Shown: in pieces, positions 35,222 to 44,390 of the stretch
Layout: the number at the start of each line of letters is the position of its first letter
Position numbering within the stretch: position 1 is the stretch's first letter
Assembly: GCF_947487305.1 (NCBI RefSeq)
Contig: NZ_CANKWH010000004.1
Location: 124,001-188,000 of the forward strand
Length of the DNA stretch: 64,000 nucleotides
Source of the DNA: an uncultured Paracoccus sp.
Lineage (GTDB): Bacteria; Pseudomonadota; Alphaproteobacteria; Rhodobacterales; Rhodobacteraceae
Direction: 5' to 3'
Program-made: the position numbers and the translations under genes
The notes under the pieces: generated by a model
Databases searched by the model: none
Seen by the model: the letters and a program-made list of their open reading frames with translations, nothing else
What the model was told of the DNA's origin: nothing

Positions 35222-37312
35222 TCAGCCCGCCTCGTTCAGCGCCGCGAAGCTCGTCCCGCCTTTCGCCATGCGTGCGAGCAATGGCGGCACGGTCCAGAAT
35301 TGCGGGTCTTCCTTGGCATAATCCTCGATCCGCCGCACCAGTTCTGCCGCGCCGATGGTGTCTGCGTGGAACATCGGCCCGCCCAGATGGCGCGGGAAGC
35401 CATAGCCGAACAGGAAGACCGCATCGATATCGACGGGGCGGCGGGCGATGCCCTCCTCCAGCACCCGTGCGCCCTCGGCGATCATCGCGGTCAGATAGCG
35501 GTCTTGGACCTCCTGATCCGTCAGCGCGCGCGGCGTGACCTTCGCCTCGGCCCGGGCCGCGTCGATCAGCGCCGGCAGCTCGGGATTGGGCACCGGCGTC
35601 TCGCCCGCATGGTCGTAATAGCCGCGCCCGGTCTTTCGCCCAAGCCAGCCCTTGTCATAGAGCTTGTCGGCCAGCGTCGAATAGCGTTCATCTGCCGGGC
35701 GGGTCGCATCGTGGCGGCGGCGGCTGGCCCAGGCAATGTCGAGCCCGGCCAGGTCGCCCATCTCGAACGGCCCCATCGCCATGCCGAACGCGCGGATCGC
35801 GCGGTCGACCTGTTCTGGCGTCGCACCATCCAGCACGAGGTTCTCGGCCGCGCGGCGATAGGCCGAGAGGATGCGGTTGCCGATGAACCCGTCGCAGACC
35901 CCGGCGCGCACGCCGATCTTGCCCAAGCGTTTTGCCAGCGCAAAGCCGGTCGCCACCACATCGGGCGCGGTCTTGTCGGCGACCACGATCTCGAGAAGCC
36001 GCATGACATGGGCGGGCGAGAAGAAATGCAGCCCGATCACATCCTGCGGCCGGCTCGTGGCGGCGGCGATCTGGTTCAGGTCGAGGTAGGAGGTATTGGT
36101 CGCCAGCACCGCGCCGGGTTTGGCGATCCCGTCCAGCCGGGCGAAGATGGCGGTCTTCACCTCCATCTTCTCGAACACCGCCTCGACGATCAGGTCCGCA
36201 CCCGCCAGCGCGTTCAGGTCCGAGGCGCCGGTCAGCGCGGCACGGGTGGCACGCACGCGATCCGCCGACAGCTTGCCGCGCTTCACCGCCCCGTCGAGAT
36301 TGCGCCCGATGGTCGCCAGCCCGCGTTCCAGCGCATCCTCGGTCTGTTCGGCCAGCACCACCTGCAACCCGGCCAGCAGGCAGGCGGTGGCGATACCGCT
36401 GCCCATGGTGCCGCCGCCGATGACGCCGATCCGCTCGATCGGGCGGGGCTTGGCGTCCTGTTCGGGGAATTTCGCCACCGCGCGTTCGGCGAAGAAGGCA
36501 TGGACCAGCGCGGCGCGTTGTGGATCCTCGAGCGATTCCATGAACAGTCGGCGTTCCTTGGCCTGACCCTCGGCAATGGGCAGAGTGCTTGCGGCGATGG
36601 CCTCGATGATCCGGCCCGGGGCGTGAAGCTGCGGCGAGGTCTTGGCGACGGTCTCGCGCGCCGCCTGCAGCACGGCGGGCAGCGGGGTGACGGTCAGCGG
36701 GTCGGTGCGGCGGGTGGCCAGCTTGCCCGAGGCAACGCGGCGTGCGGCGTGCAGGGCGACCATGCGCGGATCGGTCTGATCGGTGATCTCGTCCAGCAGC
36801 CCAAGGCTCAGCGCCTTCTCGGCCGGGATGGGTTTGCCCGACAGCGCCAGATGCAGCGCCGCCGCCATCCCCATCAAACGCGGTGCGCGCTGCGTGCCGC
36901 CGGCGCCGGGCAGAAGGCCCAGGTTGACCTCGGGCAGGCCCAGTTTCGCGCCGGGCAGGCCGATGCGCGCCTGGCAGGCCATGGCGATCTCGCAGCCGCC
37001 GCCAAGCGCCGTGCCCTGGATGACGGCGACGATGGGCACGCGGCTCTCGGCCAGCGCATCGCAGGTCTCGGGCAGGCTGGGGGGCACGAAGGGCTTGCCG
37101 AATTCGCGGATATCGGCGCCGGCGACGAAGGTGCGGCCGGCACAGTAAAGCGCGGCGGCGCGGATGCCCGGGTCGGCCTTCAGCGCCGCAACGGCCTTGA
37201 CCAGCCCCTCGCGCACCGGCTGGCCCGCAGCGTTCACCGGCGGGTTGTCGATGCGGATCAGGGCGACCTCGCCCTCGCGTTCCAGCGTCACCGCTGCGCT
37301 CATCGCCTCCAT
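35222..37312 (-). CDS. FadB/FadJ-type enoyl-CoA hydratase / 3-hydroxyacyl-CoA dehydrogenase
   Basis: Bifunctional beta-oxidation enzyme, 696 residues. The crotonase domain (1-190) has the oxyanion-hole sequence TALGGGCEIAMAC and catalytic Glu region LPEVNLGLLPGAGGTQ. The NAD-binding domain from about 290 has IGVIGGGTMGSGIATACLLAG. The dehydrogenase His lies in VIGLHFFSPAHVM. Two C-terminal 3HCDH domains follow. ATG 37312 with AGGAGG upstream. It is tail-to-tail with the colitose cassette (6-base gap) and probably not linked to it functionally. Confidence 0.94.
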   Translation of the reverse strand: MEAMSAAVTLEREGEVALIRIDNPPVNAAGQPVREGLVKAVAALKADPGIRAAALYCAGRTFVAGADIREFGKPFVPPSLPETCDALAESRVPIVAVIQGTALGGGCEIAMACQARIGLPGAKLGLPEVNLGLLPGAGGTQRAPRLMGMAAALHLALSGKPIPAEKALSLGLLDEITDQTDPRMVALHAARRVASGKLATRRTDPLTVTPLPAVLQAARETVAKTSPQLHAPGRIIEAIAASTLPIAEGQAKERRLFMESLEDPQRAALVHAFFAERAVAKFPEQDAKPRPIERIGVIGGGTMGSGIATACLLAGLQVVLAEQTEDALERGLATIGRNLDGAVKRGKLSADRVRATRAALTGASDLNALAGADLIVEAVFEKMEVKTAIFARLDGIAKPGAVLATNTSYLDLNQIAAATSRPQDVIGLHFFSPAHVMRLLEIVVADKTAPDVVATGFALAKRLGKIGVRAGVCDGFIGNRILSAYRRAAENLVLDGATPEQVDRAIRAFGMAMGPFEMGDLAGLDIAWASRRRHDATRPADERYSTLADKLYDKGWLGRKTGRGYYDHAGETPVPNPELPALIDAARAEAKVTPRALTDQEVQDRYLTAMIAEGARVLEEGIARRPVDIDAVFLFGYGFPRHLGGPMFHADTIGAAELVRRIEDYAKEDPQFWTVPPLLARMAKGGTSFAALNEAG

Positions 37313-37386
37313 ACCCCTGAACCTCCTGCGTCTTGTTCGGGCGCAGGTTAGGCAGCGCGGCGGGAAATGGTCAAGGTTGCGGGCGG

Positions 37387-37836
37387 TTATTCTGCAGCAT
37401 CGAGGCGCAGCGAGGCCAGAACCTGACGCTGGTGTTCGGGGAAGGGCACCGGGCGGCGGCTTTCGGGATCGACGCAGACCAGCACGAAACGCGCCTGCGC
37501 GCTTTCTTCGTCCTCGTCGGTGCGGAACAGGCCCAGTTCCAGCACCAGCGAACTGTTTCCCATCTGCGCCAGCCGCAGCCCGATGGTCACCGGGTCGGGA
37601 TAGGCGATCTGGCGGAAATAGGCGCAGCCATTCTCGACCACCACGGCCAGCGGCTCGTCACCATCGGGGCGCAGCATCCCGCGCGGCAACATCCAGTTGT
37701 TCATCGCGCTGTCGAAGAGTTCCAGATAGGCGACGTTATAGACATGCCCGTACTGGTCATTATCGTTCCAGCGGGTCTGGATCGCCTCGAAGGCGGCATA
37801 ATCGCGGCGCTGGCGCGGGACGGGGCGGCTGGTCAT
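37387..37836 (-). CDS. Acyl-CoA thioesterase, hotdog fold (4HBT type)
   Basis: A 149-residue thioesterase. The motif TRWNDNDQYGHVYNVAYLELFD holds the active-site Asp of the 4-hydroxybenzoyl-CoA thioesterase subfamily, followed by VVENGCAYFRQIAYPDPV and LELGLFR. It is 74 bases upstream of the FadB-type gene on the same strand, so the pair probably acts in fatty-acid or related acyl-CoA turnover. It overlaps the upstream ribbon-helix-helix gene by four bases. Confidence 0.9.
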   Translation of the reverse strand: MTSRPVPRQRRDYAAFEAIQTRWNDNDQYGHVYNVAYLELFDSAMNNWMLPRGMLRPDGDEPLAVVVENGCAYFRQIAYPDPVTIGLRLAQMGNSSLVLELGLFRTDEDEESAQARFVLVCVDPESRRPVPFPEHQRQVLASLRLDAAE

Positions 37837-38099
37837 GCCGGGCCTCCTGCGCGGGTCGGGGCGTCGCCGGGCTGCTGCATCTGATCCAGCACGAACAGCC
37901 GAAGCGCCGTCGCCAGACCGACCTCGGGCGGGCGGGCATGGTCGATCGCGGCGATCAGCGCGGCGCGAGTTTCGCCCCGTGCCTTGGCTATGCGACCAAG
38001 CGCGCGCCAGAAGGCCTCTTCCAGCGAGACACTGGTGCGGTGGCCGTCGATGGTGACGGAGCGTTTGACCGGCGGGGAAAGCGGCGGCAGGTCAATCAT
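37833..38099 (-). CDS. Ribbon-helix-helix domain protein
   Basis: An 88-residue protein starting MIDLPPLSPPVKRSVTIDGHRTSVSLEEAFW. The KRSVTI strand followed by two helices (LEEAFWRALGRIAKARG, TRAALIAAIDHA) is the RHH_4-type fold seen in alphaproteobacteria. It may bind DNA as a dimer; target unknown. ATG 38099 overlaps the upstream DUF4169 gene by 8 bases. The order fumC, DUF4169, RHH is a recurrent one in Rhodobacteraceae as far as I recall. Confidence 0.82.
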   Translation of the reverse strand: MIDLPPLSPPVKRSVTIDGHRTSVSLEEAFWRALGRIAKARGETRAALIAAIDHARPPEVGLATALRLFVLDQMQQPGDAPTRAGGPA

Positions 38100-38295
38100 C
38101 GTGCCGGGGCGGCTCGGGCGCCTCATCCTGCCGGTGCGCGTCCAGCACATGCCCGGCTCGGGCCGCTTCGGCCTGACGCGCCTCGCGCAGGGCCTTTGCC
38201 TCGCCGAATTTCGCGGCATTGGCATCGCCCGCCGCGCGCTTGTCGCTGCGGGCACGGGACTTGCGGACCTGTCGCAGGTTGATCACGGTGCTCAT
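38092..38295 (-). CDS. DUF4169 family small basic protein
   Basis: A 67-residue protein, MSTVINLRQVRKSRARSDK..., matching the DUF4169 pattern: a short strand, then a long charged Ala/Arg-rich helix (AKFGEAKALREARQAEAARAGHVLDAH) that may form a coiled coil. No known function. It overlaps the RHH gene, so both come from one transcript, separate from fumC, which ends in a terminator. Confidence 0.8.
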   Translation of the reverse strand: MSTVINLRQVRKSRARSDKRAAGDANAAKFGEAKALREARQAEAARAGHVLDAHRQDEAPEPPRHDD

Positions 38296-38342
38296 GGTCC
38301 GAAGCTACCGTCTTTGCAGAGCCGGGAAAAGCACAATGAAAA

Positions 38343-38368
38343 AGGCGCGCCACAAGCGGGACGCGCCT
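38343..38368 (-). terminator. Intrinsic terminator of fumC
   Basis: AGGCGCG / CGCGCCT stem (38343-38349 with 38362-38368) and a 12-base loop. On the minus strand the stem is followed by a T run (38336-38343 region reads TTTTT), 24 bases beyond the fumC stop. Confidence 0.75.
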
Positions 38369-38391
38369 GTTGGTCTCTGCTGAAACGTCGA

Positions 38392-39786
38392 TCAGTCCTC
38401 GGGGCCGACCATCAGTTCCGGGCGCACGACGCGATCGAAGGTCTCGCCATCGACGAAGCCCAGGTTGATCGCCTCTTCGCGCAAGGTGGTGCCGTTCTTG
38501 TGCGCGGTCTTGGCGACCTTGGTGGCGTTGTCATAGCCGATGGTCGGTGCCAGTGCCGTCACCAGCATCAGCGATTCCTTCATCAGCTTGTCGATGCGCG
38601 CGATATTGGCCTGCGTGCCGGCAACCATGTTGTCGGTGAAGGACCCCGCCGCATCGCCCAGAAGCTGCATCGACTGCAGCACGTTATAGGACATCATCGG
38701 GTTATAGACGTTCAGCTCGAAATGGCCCTGCGAACCGGCGATGGTGACGGCGGCGTCATTGCCCATGACATGGGCGCAGACCATGGTCAGCGCCTCGGCC
38801 TGGGTCGGGTTCACCTTGCCCGGCATGATCGAGGAACCGGGTTCGTTTTCCGGCAGGATCAGCTCGCCCAGACCCGAGCGCGGGCCGGAACCCAGGAGAC
38901 GCAGGTCATTGGCGATCTTGAACAGCGAGGCGGCGATGGTCTTCAGCGCGCCCGAGAAGAACACCATGGCGTCATGGGCGGCCAGCGCCTCGAACTTGTT
39001 CGGGGCGGTGACGAAGGGCAGGCCGGTGATCGTGGCGATCTCGGCAGCGATGGCCGTGTCCCAGCCCTTCTTGGTGTTCAGCCCGGTGCCGACGGCGGTG
39101 CCGCCCTGCGCCAGTTCATAGATCTGCGGCAGCGCCAGCTTCACCCGCTCGATCCCCATGCGGACCTGATGGGCATAGCCGGAAAACTCCTGACCGAGGG
39201 TCAGCGGCGTCGCGTCCTGCGTGTGGGTGCGGCCGATCTTGATGATGTCCTTGAACTCGTCGCGCTTGGCCTCGAGCGCGGTGGCGAGCTTCTCGAGACC
39301 GGGGATCAGCACGTCGCGCGCCATCATGCCGATGGCCACATGCATGGCGGTCGGGAAGGTGTCGTTCGACGACTGCCCCATGTTCACATGGTCGTTCGGA
39401 TGCACCGGCTTCTTCGAGCCGAGCGTGCCGCCAAGGATCTCGATGGCGCGGTTCGAGATGACCTCGTTCGCATTCATGTTCGACTGCGTGCCCGAGCCGG
39501 TCTGCCAGACCACCAGCGGGAAGTTGTCGTCGAACTTGCCCTCGAACACCTCGGTCGCGGCCTGTTCCATGGCGCCGGCCACGTCATCGGGCAGGTGGCC
39601 GGTCTTGTGGTTGATCCGCGCCGCCGCCAGCTTGATCGCGCCAAGCGCACGGATGATCGCGACCGGCTGGCGTTCCCAGCCAATCGGGAAGTTCATGATC
39701 GACCGCTGCGTCTGCGCGCCCCAGTATTTGCTGGCATCGACCTCCAGCGGTCCAAAGCTGTCGGTCTCGGTACGGGTCTTGGTCAT
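38392..39786 (-). CDS. fumC: Class II fumarate hydratase
   Basis: TCA-cycle fumarase, 464 residues, the usual length of oxygen-stable FumC. Signatures: [52 protein letters not shown], and the flexible loop [11 protein letters not shown] that carries the catalytic Ser. ATG 39786 selected; the frame is open for another 146 codons upstream without family similarity. Confidence 0.96.
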   Translation of the reverse strand: MTKTRTETDSFGPLEVDASKYWGAQTQRSIMNFPIGWERQPVAIIRALGAIKLAAARINHKTGHLPDDVAGAMEQAATEVFEGKFDDNFPLVVWQTGSGTQSNMNANEVISNRAIEILGGTLGSKKPVHPNDHVNMGQSSNDTFPTAMHVAIGMMARDVLIPGLEKLATALEAKRDEFKDIIKIGRTHTQDATPLTLGQEFSGYAHQVRMGIERVKLALPQIYELAQGGTAVGTGLNTKKGWDTAIAAEIATITGLPFVTAPNKFEALAAHDAMVFFSGALKTIAASLFKIANDLRLLGSGPRSGLGELILPENEPGSSIMPGKVNPTQAEALTMVCAHVMGNDAAVTIAGSQGHFELNVYNPMMSYNVLQSMQLLGDAAGSFTDNMVAGTQANIARIDKLMKESLMLVTALAPTIGYDNATKVAKTAHKNGTTLREEAINLGFVDGETFDRVVRPELMVGPED

Positions 39787-39883
39787 GGCAGCGCCTCCAT
39801 CACGATTTGCCGGGTTTCTAGACCCCGCAGCCGGGAATGGCAATCGGTATGCGATGGTATGCTGTGATAGGTTGACGGGCCGA

Positions 39884-40777
39884 TCAGCCGTCTGACAGCC
39901 GCGCCAGTGCCTCGGCCAGCCGGGGAATCTCGGCCTCGGGCAAGGGCAGGATCGGGCGTTGCGGTGCGCTGTCGGCACATCCCAGCAGGCGTGCAGCGGC
40001 ATGAACCACGCGGATGCTGCCGTATTCGCGGAAGAGATCCCAGAGCGGGGCGAAATCCGCATCGATCCGGGTGGCGGTGGCGGCATCCCCGGCCATGGCG
40101 GCGCGGGTGAGGCCCAGGAAGGACTGCGGCACGGTGCCACCTGCGACGCTGAAGAAGGCATCGCCACCTGCCAGAAGCGAGGGCAGGGCGCCCCAGTCGC
40201 CGCTATAGCCGATGGCGAAACCATCGGGCAGGGCGGCGCGCAGCCGGGCGATCTCGCCTGCGTAATCGCCGTCGGCGGGCAGGGGCATCTTCACCGCCTG
40301 AATGCCGGGCAGTTCGGCAAGTCGCGCCAGCAGCGGCAGCGAGAAGGTGAAATGCGTGGTCGAGGGGTTGTTGTAGATGCAGAGCGGCAGATCCGAGACC
40401 GCAGCGACAGCGGCGAAATGCTGGAACACTTCCTCTTCGGTCAGCGGGGTATAGCTGACCGGCGCCAAGAGCAGCCCATCCGCACCGGCATCCCGCGCGT
40501 GCTCCGCCAGCGCGACCGAGGCATCGGTCCGCAGGGCGCCAATGCCGACGATCACCGGCACGCGACCGGCGACATGGCGCAGGGCCAGATCAAGGATGCG
40601 CTGGCGTTCGGCCAGCGACAGATAGGCATAGCTGCCGGTGCTGCCCAGGAGGCCGATGGACGCGACCCCGGCCTCGATCAGCGGGTCCAGCACGCGGCCA
40701 AGCGCGGCTGCATCGATCCGACCGCTGGCATCGGCGGGGGTGATCGGAAAGGCCGACAGGCCGTGAAACAGCGACAT
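39884..40777 (-). CDS. Dihydrodipicolinate synthase family aldolase of unknown substrate
   Basis: TIM-barrel aldolase/dehydratase, 297 residues. The Schiff-base Lys is in [12 protein letters not shown] and the catalytic Tyr in [10 protein letters not shown]. Two DapA hallmarks are changed: GTTGE reads GSTGS, and the Arg that binds the dicarboxylate (NVPSRT in DapA) is replaced (NNPSTT). So it is unlikely to be DHDPS and more like a keto-acid aldolase of the NAL/KDG group. Start ATG 40777 ([13 protein letters not shown]). It lies downstream of sspB on the same strand. Confidence 0.85.
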   Translation of the reverse strand: MSLFHGLSAFPITPADASGRIDAAALGRVLDPLIEAGVASIGLLGSTGSYAYLSLAERQRILDLALRHVAGRVPVIVGIGALRTDASVALAEHARDAGADGLLLAPVSYTPLTEEEVFQHFAAVAAVSDLPLCIYNNPSTTHFTFSLPLLARLAELPGIQAVKMPLPADGDYAGEIARLRAALPDGFAIGYSGDWGALPSLLAGGDAFFSVAGGTVPQSFLGLTRAAMAGDAATATRIDADFAPLWDLFREYGSIRVVHAAARLLGCADSAPQRPILPLPEAEIPRLAEALARLSDG

Positions 40778-40827
40778 GTGGTCCTCGTCTCGGATGCAGA
40801 TATCGTCAGGCGAACCGGCGCAGGCGG

Positions 40828-41298
40828 CTATTTCCGCCACTTGTCGAGGCTGACCACCTCGCCGCCGCCCTTGGGCGCGTCGTCACCGGGGCCATCATCG
40901 TCGTCGTCGTAGTCTTCATCCTCGTCCTCGTCGTCATCGCCCTCCTGCGTCTCGAAGCGCAGGCCGAATTCGACCGAAGGATCGACAAAGGTGCGCAGCG
41001 CGTCGAAGGGGATGCGCAGCGGCTCGGGCGAGTTGCCGAAATTGAGGGTGATGGTAAAGCCATCCTCGTCAACGGTCAGGTTGTCGAACCAGTGCTGGAT
41101 GACGATGGTCATCTCGTCGGGATAGCGGTCGCGCAGCCAGTCGGCCATCTCGACCCCCTCGTCGCGGGTGTCGAAGGTGATGAAGAAATGATGATCGCCC
41201 GGCAGCCCATTGTCACGCACGCCACGCAGGACTTCGGCGATCAGCCCCTGCATCGCGCGGTGCATCAAGTTGCCATAGTCGATCTGCATTCGCGTCAT
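40828..41298 (-). CDS. sspB: SspB, ClpXP adaptor for ssrA-tagged proteins
   Basis: Delivers tmRNA-tagged proteins to ClpXP. 156 residues. The alphaproteobacterial SspB core is IDYGNLMHRAMQGLIAEVL, HHFFITFDT, MTIVIQHWFDNL and FTITLNFGNSPEPLRIPFDAL. A long acidic linker (EGDDDEDEDEDYDDDDDG) leads to the ClpX-binding tail VVSLDKWRK. ATG 41298 chosen; an ATG three codons later is possible. It lies 177 bases from the tmRNA gene, which makes its substrates. Confidence 0.95.
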   Translation of the reverse strand: MTRMQIDYGNLMHRAMQGLIAEVLRGVRDNGLPGDHHFFITFDTRDEGVEMADWLRDRYPDEMTIVIQHWFDNLTVDEDGFTITLNFGNSPEPLRIPFDALRTFVDPSVEFGLRFETQEGDDDEDEDEDYDDDDDGPGDDAPKGGGEVVSLDKWRK

Positions 41299-41474
41299 TG
41301 CGCCGTCCCTTGTCCCTGTTGGGGCCAGCATAGGCATCTGGATGGCGATGAAAAGAGGCGTCGCGCAACCCCGGCGGTTTATCGGCGAAGCGCTTGGAAC
41401 GGTTGACGGATCGGCGGGACAGGCCGGCGCACGCGCCCATGACAGGGCGATCCAGCGTTTCGGGTGAAAGGGAA

Positions 41475-41790
41475 AGTGCAGGCTTCTGTTGCCAGGTGCC
41501 TGCGAACCCCGCCTTACGCGGCTAGGCGCAAGGGCTTAGTTTTCGGTAACTCGAACTGCTTACGCAGCCAGAGCGACCGGAGCACGGTTGTCGTTGGCAA
41601 CTGTACATTTTGCACCGATAACGGTGGTGGCTCACCGGGACAAAGCATAACCCCTTTAGACGTTCGTCGATCCTATTTCGGCCCCTTGGTCCCCCAACGA
41701 GGGAATCTGGTGGAGCCGCCGGGTACCGCCCCCGGGTCCGATCCGCTTATTACGAGCGCGTTTATGTCCATAGTCCGGGTCGCCCCGGAC
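41475..41790 (-). ncRNA. ssrA: Two-piece (permuted) transfer-messenger RNA
   Basis: Rescues stalled ribosomes. In the permuted alphaproteobacterial form the acceptor piece precedes the coding piece. The acceptor piece ends CGGCTCCACCA at 41708, with T-stem CCGGG/CCCGG just before it. A 22-base spacer (41686-41707) follows, and the coding piece begins GGGGCCG at 41685. GGGGCCG pairs with CGGCTCC and gives the G3-U70 wobble that alanyl-tRNA synthetase reads. The tag frame 41598-41560 reads ANDNRAPVALAA then TAA. The 3' end is near the GCAGGC/GCCTGC hairpin (41478-41503). The 5' end is inferred from the promoter. Confidence 0.93.
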
Positions 41791-41796
41791 AGGTTT

Positions 41797-41825
41797 AATA
41801 TAGGGTCAGCCTTCAAAAGGGGCAA
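41797..41825 (-). promoter_or_regulatory. Sigma-70 promoter of ssrA
   Basis: On the minus strand, TTGCCC (41825-41820), a 17-base spacer and TATATT (41802-41797). The predicted start near 41790 coincides with the 7-bp hairpin GTCCGGG/CCCGGAC (41773-41790) that opens the precursor. Confidence 0.7.
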
Positions 41826-42348
41826 GGGCAGTCGGCAGGGCGCATCCTTGGCGCCTCGCTGACCCGGGATCGGACTTGTACGGCGAGAATTCAGTCAGAG
41901 CAGGTCCTGCAATCGATGTCACACGGACATCCCGGCCTCATGGATCGTTCTTGGCCCCCCCAATAGACCATAAGGCTGTGATTGCAGGACCCGCATCTGA
42001 CCACCGCCACAAACTTCGGGCGACCCCTGATGAAAGTGCGGCGGATCCCGAGAGCGGGCTTGTCCGAATTGATGGCCTCGTGTCGAGCTGTTCGCGCAGA
42101 AAGATACCGGAAGCGGTGTTCGACCCGCTGCGCCCGGTCACGTCAACCTTCTGCTCTGACACCTCCTCATCAAGACACCCGGACAAACACAACAAAGGAA
42201 ATCAAGTCAAATGTCGGTAGGTTCTTCGCCGAAATCGTGCAGCATCAAGCGATATGCCGAGACTAGCATCATATTGACGATTTCAGAAACGAATATTCAG
42301 GGACCCGTCCAAAGGTCGTAGGGCCGGAACTTTCTGTTGACAGACGGC
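41826..42348. other. Gene-free stretch beside ssrA, with a long-range inverted repeat
   Basis: About 520 bases with no supported gene. It holds a perfect 12-base inverted repeat, GGTCCTGCAATC (41903-41914) and GATTGCAGGACC (41980-41991), 65 bases apart. Frames in it (for example 41938-42195 on the minus strand) have a composition unlike the neighbouring proteins. It may be a degraded insertion at the ssrA hotspot, but I see no integrase or direct-repeat boundary. Confidence 0.4.
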
Positions 42349-42372
42349 AAAACGGGGGCCTCTCGGCCCCCG
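42349..42372 (-). terminator. Intrinsic terminator of the polyamine-type binding-protein gene
   Basis: CGGGGGCC (42353-42360), loop TCTC, GGCCCCCG (42365-42372). On the minus strand it is followed by TTTT, 26 bases after the stop at 42398. Confidence 0.85.
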
Positions 42373-42397
42373 CTTCTCGTCACGCGCTCGGCAGGGG

Positions 42398-43435
42398 TCA
42401 GAACCCGGCCTTGATCTTCTCGAACTCGGCCAGCTGCTTCTCGCGCTGCGCCGGGTCGTTCGGGGTCTGCGCCAGGATCGGCGCGTCGATCGCCGACAGG
42501 CCCTCGGCCACGGCCGGATCGTCGGCGATGGTCTCCATGCCCTTCAGGTTGGTGTGGCCGTAGCCGATCGTGTCCAGCAAGCCACGGGCCGCCTCGGGTG
42601 CCAGCCAGGCATTGATGAAGTCATAGAGCTTGTCTTCCGAGCCCGGCCCGTCCTTCAGGTTCACGAAGCCGCAGAAGAAGGTGCTGGAGCCTTCCTTGGG
42701 CGCGCGCTGGAAGCCGACCTGGTAATTGTCCTCGCGCAGGTAGACGATGCCGTCATTCCACGACCATGCCACATCCACCGCGCCCGAGGCCATCAGCTGC
42801 GCCATCTCGGCCGGATCGGCCCAGTAGGCGGCGACGTTCTGATGGGCCTGACGCAGCCAGTCGGCGGCGGCCGCGAACTGCTCGTCGGTCACGTCGGTCC
42901 AGTCGGTGGTGCCGGTTGCCAGATAGGCCAGCGCCCAGGTGTCGTCGGCGCTGTCGGGCAGCGAGATGCGGCCCTGGTATTTCGGGTTGAGGAACACATC
43001 CAGCGAGGCCACGTCCTCGACCGGCACCTTTTCGGTGCTGTAGGCGATGGCAGTCGCGCCCCAGTCGGTCGGGATATACCACAGCCCCTGATCGTCCTTG
43101 TAGATCGGCGAATCGAGGAATTTCGGGTCCAGATCGGCCAGGGCCGGGATGCGCGATTCGTCCCAGGGCTCGATCAGCCCGGCATCGCGGTATTTCGACA
43201 CCATCTGGCTGCAGGGATGGGCGGTATCCGCCTTGAAGCCCGATGCGAGCTTCTGGAACGCCTCGTCATCGTCACCATAGAAGGCAAAGGTCGGGCTGTC
43301 GCCGTTCTTGTCGATATAGCCCTGAAAGATCGACGGTTCCTCGAAACCCGCCCAGTCAAAGACGGTCAGTTCGGGATCGGCCGCAAATGCCGGGGCAGCC
43401 AGTGCGATGGCAGCCACCGTTGTGAAAAGACGCAT
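42398..43435 (-). CDS. Extracellular solute-binding protein, spermidine/putrescine (PotD) type
   Basis: A 345-residue periplasmic binding protein with signal peptide MRLFTTVAAIALAAPAFA. Matching blocks of the PotD/PotF class: LTVFDWAGFEEPSIFQGYIDKNG, WYIPTDWGATAIAYSTEKV, LMASGAVDVAWSWNDG and CGFVNLKDGPGSEDKLYDFINAWL. No permease or ATPase gene is adjacent, so it is an orphan that uses a transporter encoded elsewhere. It ends in its own strong terminator and is a single-gene unit. Confidence 0.88.
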   Translation of the reverse strand: MRLFTTVAAIALAAPAFAADPELTVFDWAGFEEPSIFQGYIDKNGDSPTFAFYGDDDEAFQKLASGFKADTAHPCSQMVSKYRDAGLIEPWDESRIPALADLDPKFLDSPIYKDDQGLWYIPTDWGATAIAYSTEKVPVEDVASLDVFLNPKYQGRISLPDSADDTWALAYLATGTTDWTDVTDEQFAAAADWLRQAHQNVAAYWADPAEMAQLMASGAVDVAWSWNDGIVYLREDNYQVGFQRAPKEGSSTFFCGFVNLKDGPGSEDKLYDFINAWLAPEAARGLLDTIGYGHTNLKGMETIADDPAVAEGLSAIDAPILAQTPNDPAQREKQLAEFEKIKAGF

Positions 43436-43535
43436 GGGTCAAGACCTCCTGTTGATGGGGAAACGCTAGAGCGGGTCGGAAAATGACGCAAGCCGGGACA
43501 GGTTTCCGCAACGTCGCGTCAGGGTTGAACGATCC

Positions 43536-44390
43536 CTACCACCGCCCCGACGCCCCTCCGCCCGAGGATCGCCCGCCGCCGAAGCCGCCACCACGCCCGC
43601 CGCTGCTGCTGCGGCGGCTGATCGGCCGTCCCTCGCTGCGCGGGCTGGTCCAGTTGCAGCGCCGGCAGCGGGTCCAGATCACCTGGCTGGCGCGGCCGGT
43701 GCCGTCGGTGGGCTGGATGACCTCGGATTCCTGCACCAAGCCCGCGCCGCCGCAATTCGGGCAGGGTTGGCGGCCCAGCTGGAAGCGCTGCCAGGTCTTG
43801 CGCAGAATGTTGAACCCGATGAGGCCGAACACGCCGAAGAAGACCACCCGGGACAGCCAGTCCATCAGGTCGGGCTTGTCCACCGGGCCGTCGAAGCCCA
43901 TCCCGGCGGCATGGGGGCGGGCGATGTCGGCAATGATCGCCAGCGTGCCGTCGCGGATACCGCCCGAGATTTCGCCTGCGCGGATCGCCGGCAGCAGGGT
44001 ATTCTCGATGATGGCCTGCGCCGCGAGATCGGCGGCACCGGGATAGCCCGCACCCAGTTCAACCCGGGCCTCGCGGTCATCGCGGATCACAAGCAGCATG
44101 AAGCCGTCATTTCGCCCGGCCTCGCCCACGCCCCAATCGTTGAAGAGCCGCGTGGTGAAGGCTTCCAGACCGTCGGTCCCGCCATAGCGCGCCCGGTCGG
44201 TCAGGGTGACGACGGTGCCCTGTGATCCGGTCTCGCCTTGCAGCGCGATCAGTGCCTGATCGATGGTCTGCTTGTCCGCGTTCGTCAGCAGCCCGGCGAA
44301 GTCGTTGATCGTGGTCGCCGTCCAGTCGGGCAGTTCCTGCGCCGAAACGGGCAGGGCAAGGCACAGCCAGATCAGCGCGGCGCGGATCAC
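43536..44390 (-). CDS. TPM-domain (YgcG-like) membrane protein with zinc-ribbon tail
   Basis: A 284-residue protein with signal peptide [18 protein letters not shown] and a TPM_phosphatase domain (about 25-150: [38 protein letters not shown]). A membrane helix ([17 protein letters not shown]) follows, then a cytoplasmic CPNC...CRRC ribbon and a Gly/Ser tail ending GGGASGRW. It starts at a GTG at 44390 overlapping the PPK2 stop (GTGA). TPM proteins have been linked to phosphatase activity or photosystem repair in plants; the bacterial role is unclear. Coupling to PPK2 suggests phosphate metabolism. Confidence 0.85.
   Translation of the reverse strand: MIRAALIWLCLALPVSAQELPDWTATTINDFAGLLTNADKQTIDQALIALQGETGSQGTVVTLTDRARYGGTDGLEAFTTRLFNDWGVGEAGRNDGFMLLVIRDDREARVELGAGYPGAADLAAQAIIENTLLPAIRAGEISGGIRDGTLAIIADIARPHAAGMGFDGPVDKPDLMDWLSRVVFFGVFGLIGFNILRKTWQRFQLGRQPCPNCGGAGLVQESEVIQPTDGTGRASQVIWTRCRRCNWTSPRSEGRPISRRSSSGGRGGGFGGGRSSGGGASGRW

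Noticed and set aside
38392..40224. 610-residue version of the fumarase frame
   Set aside because: The extra 146 residues have no family similarity and run antisense over the DapA-like gene; standard fumC length begins at 39786.
39884..40777. dapA (dihydrodipicolinate synthase)
   Set aside because: Key GTTGE and Arg signatures are changed.
41464..41862. Plus-strand open frame of 132 codons across the tmRNA gene
   Set aside because: It runs antisense through the tmRNA pieces, whose pairing and tag are clear; no ribosome site or family resemblance.
41938..42195. 85-codon minus-strand frame in the region upstream of ssrA
   Set aside because: No ribosome site, no recognisable domain and low-complexity Ser/Leu composition; treated as part of the gene-free stretch.
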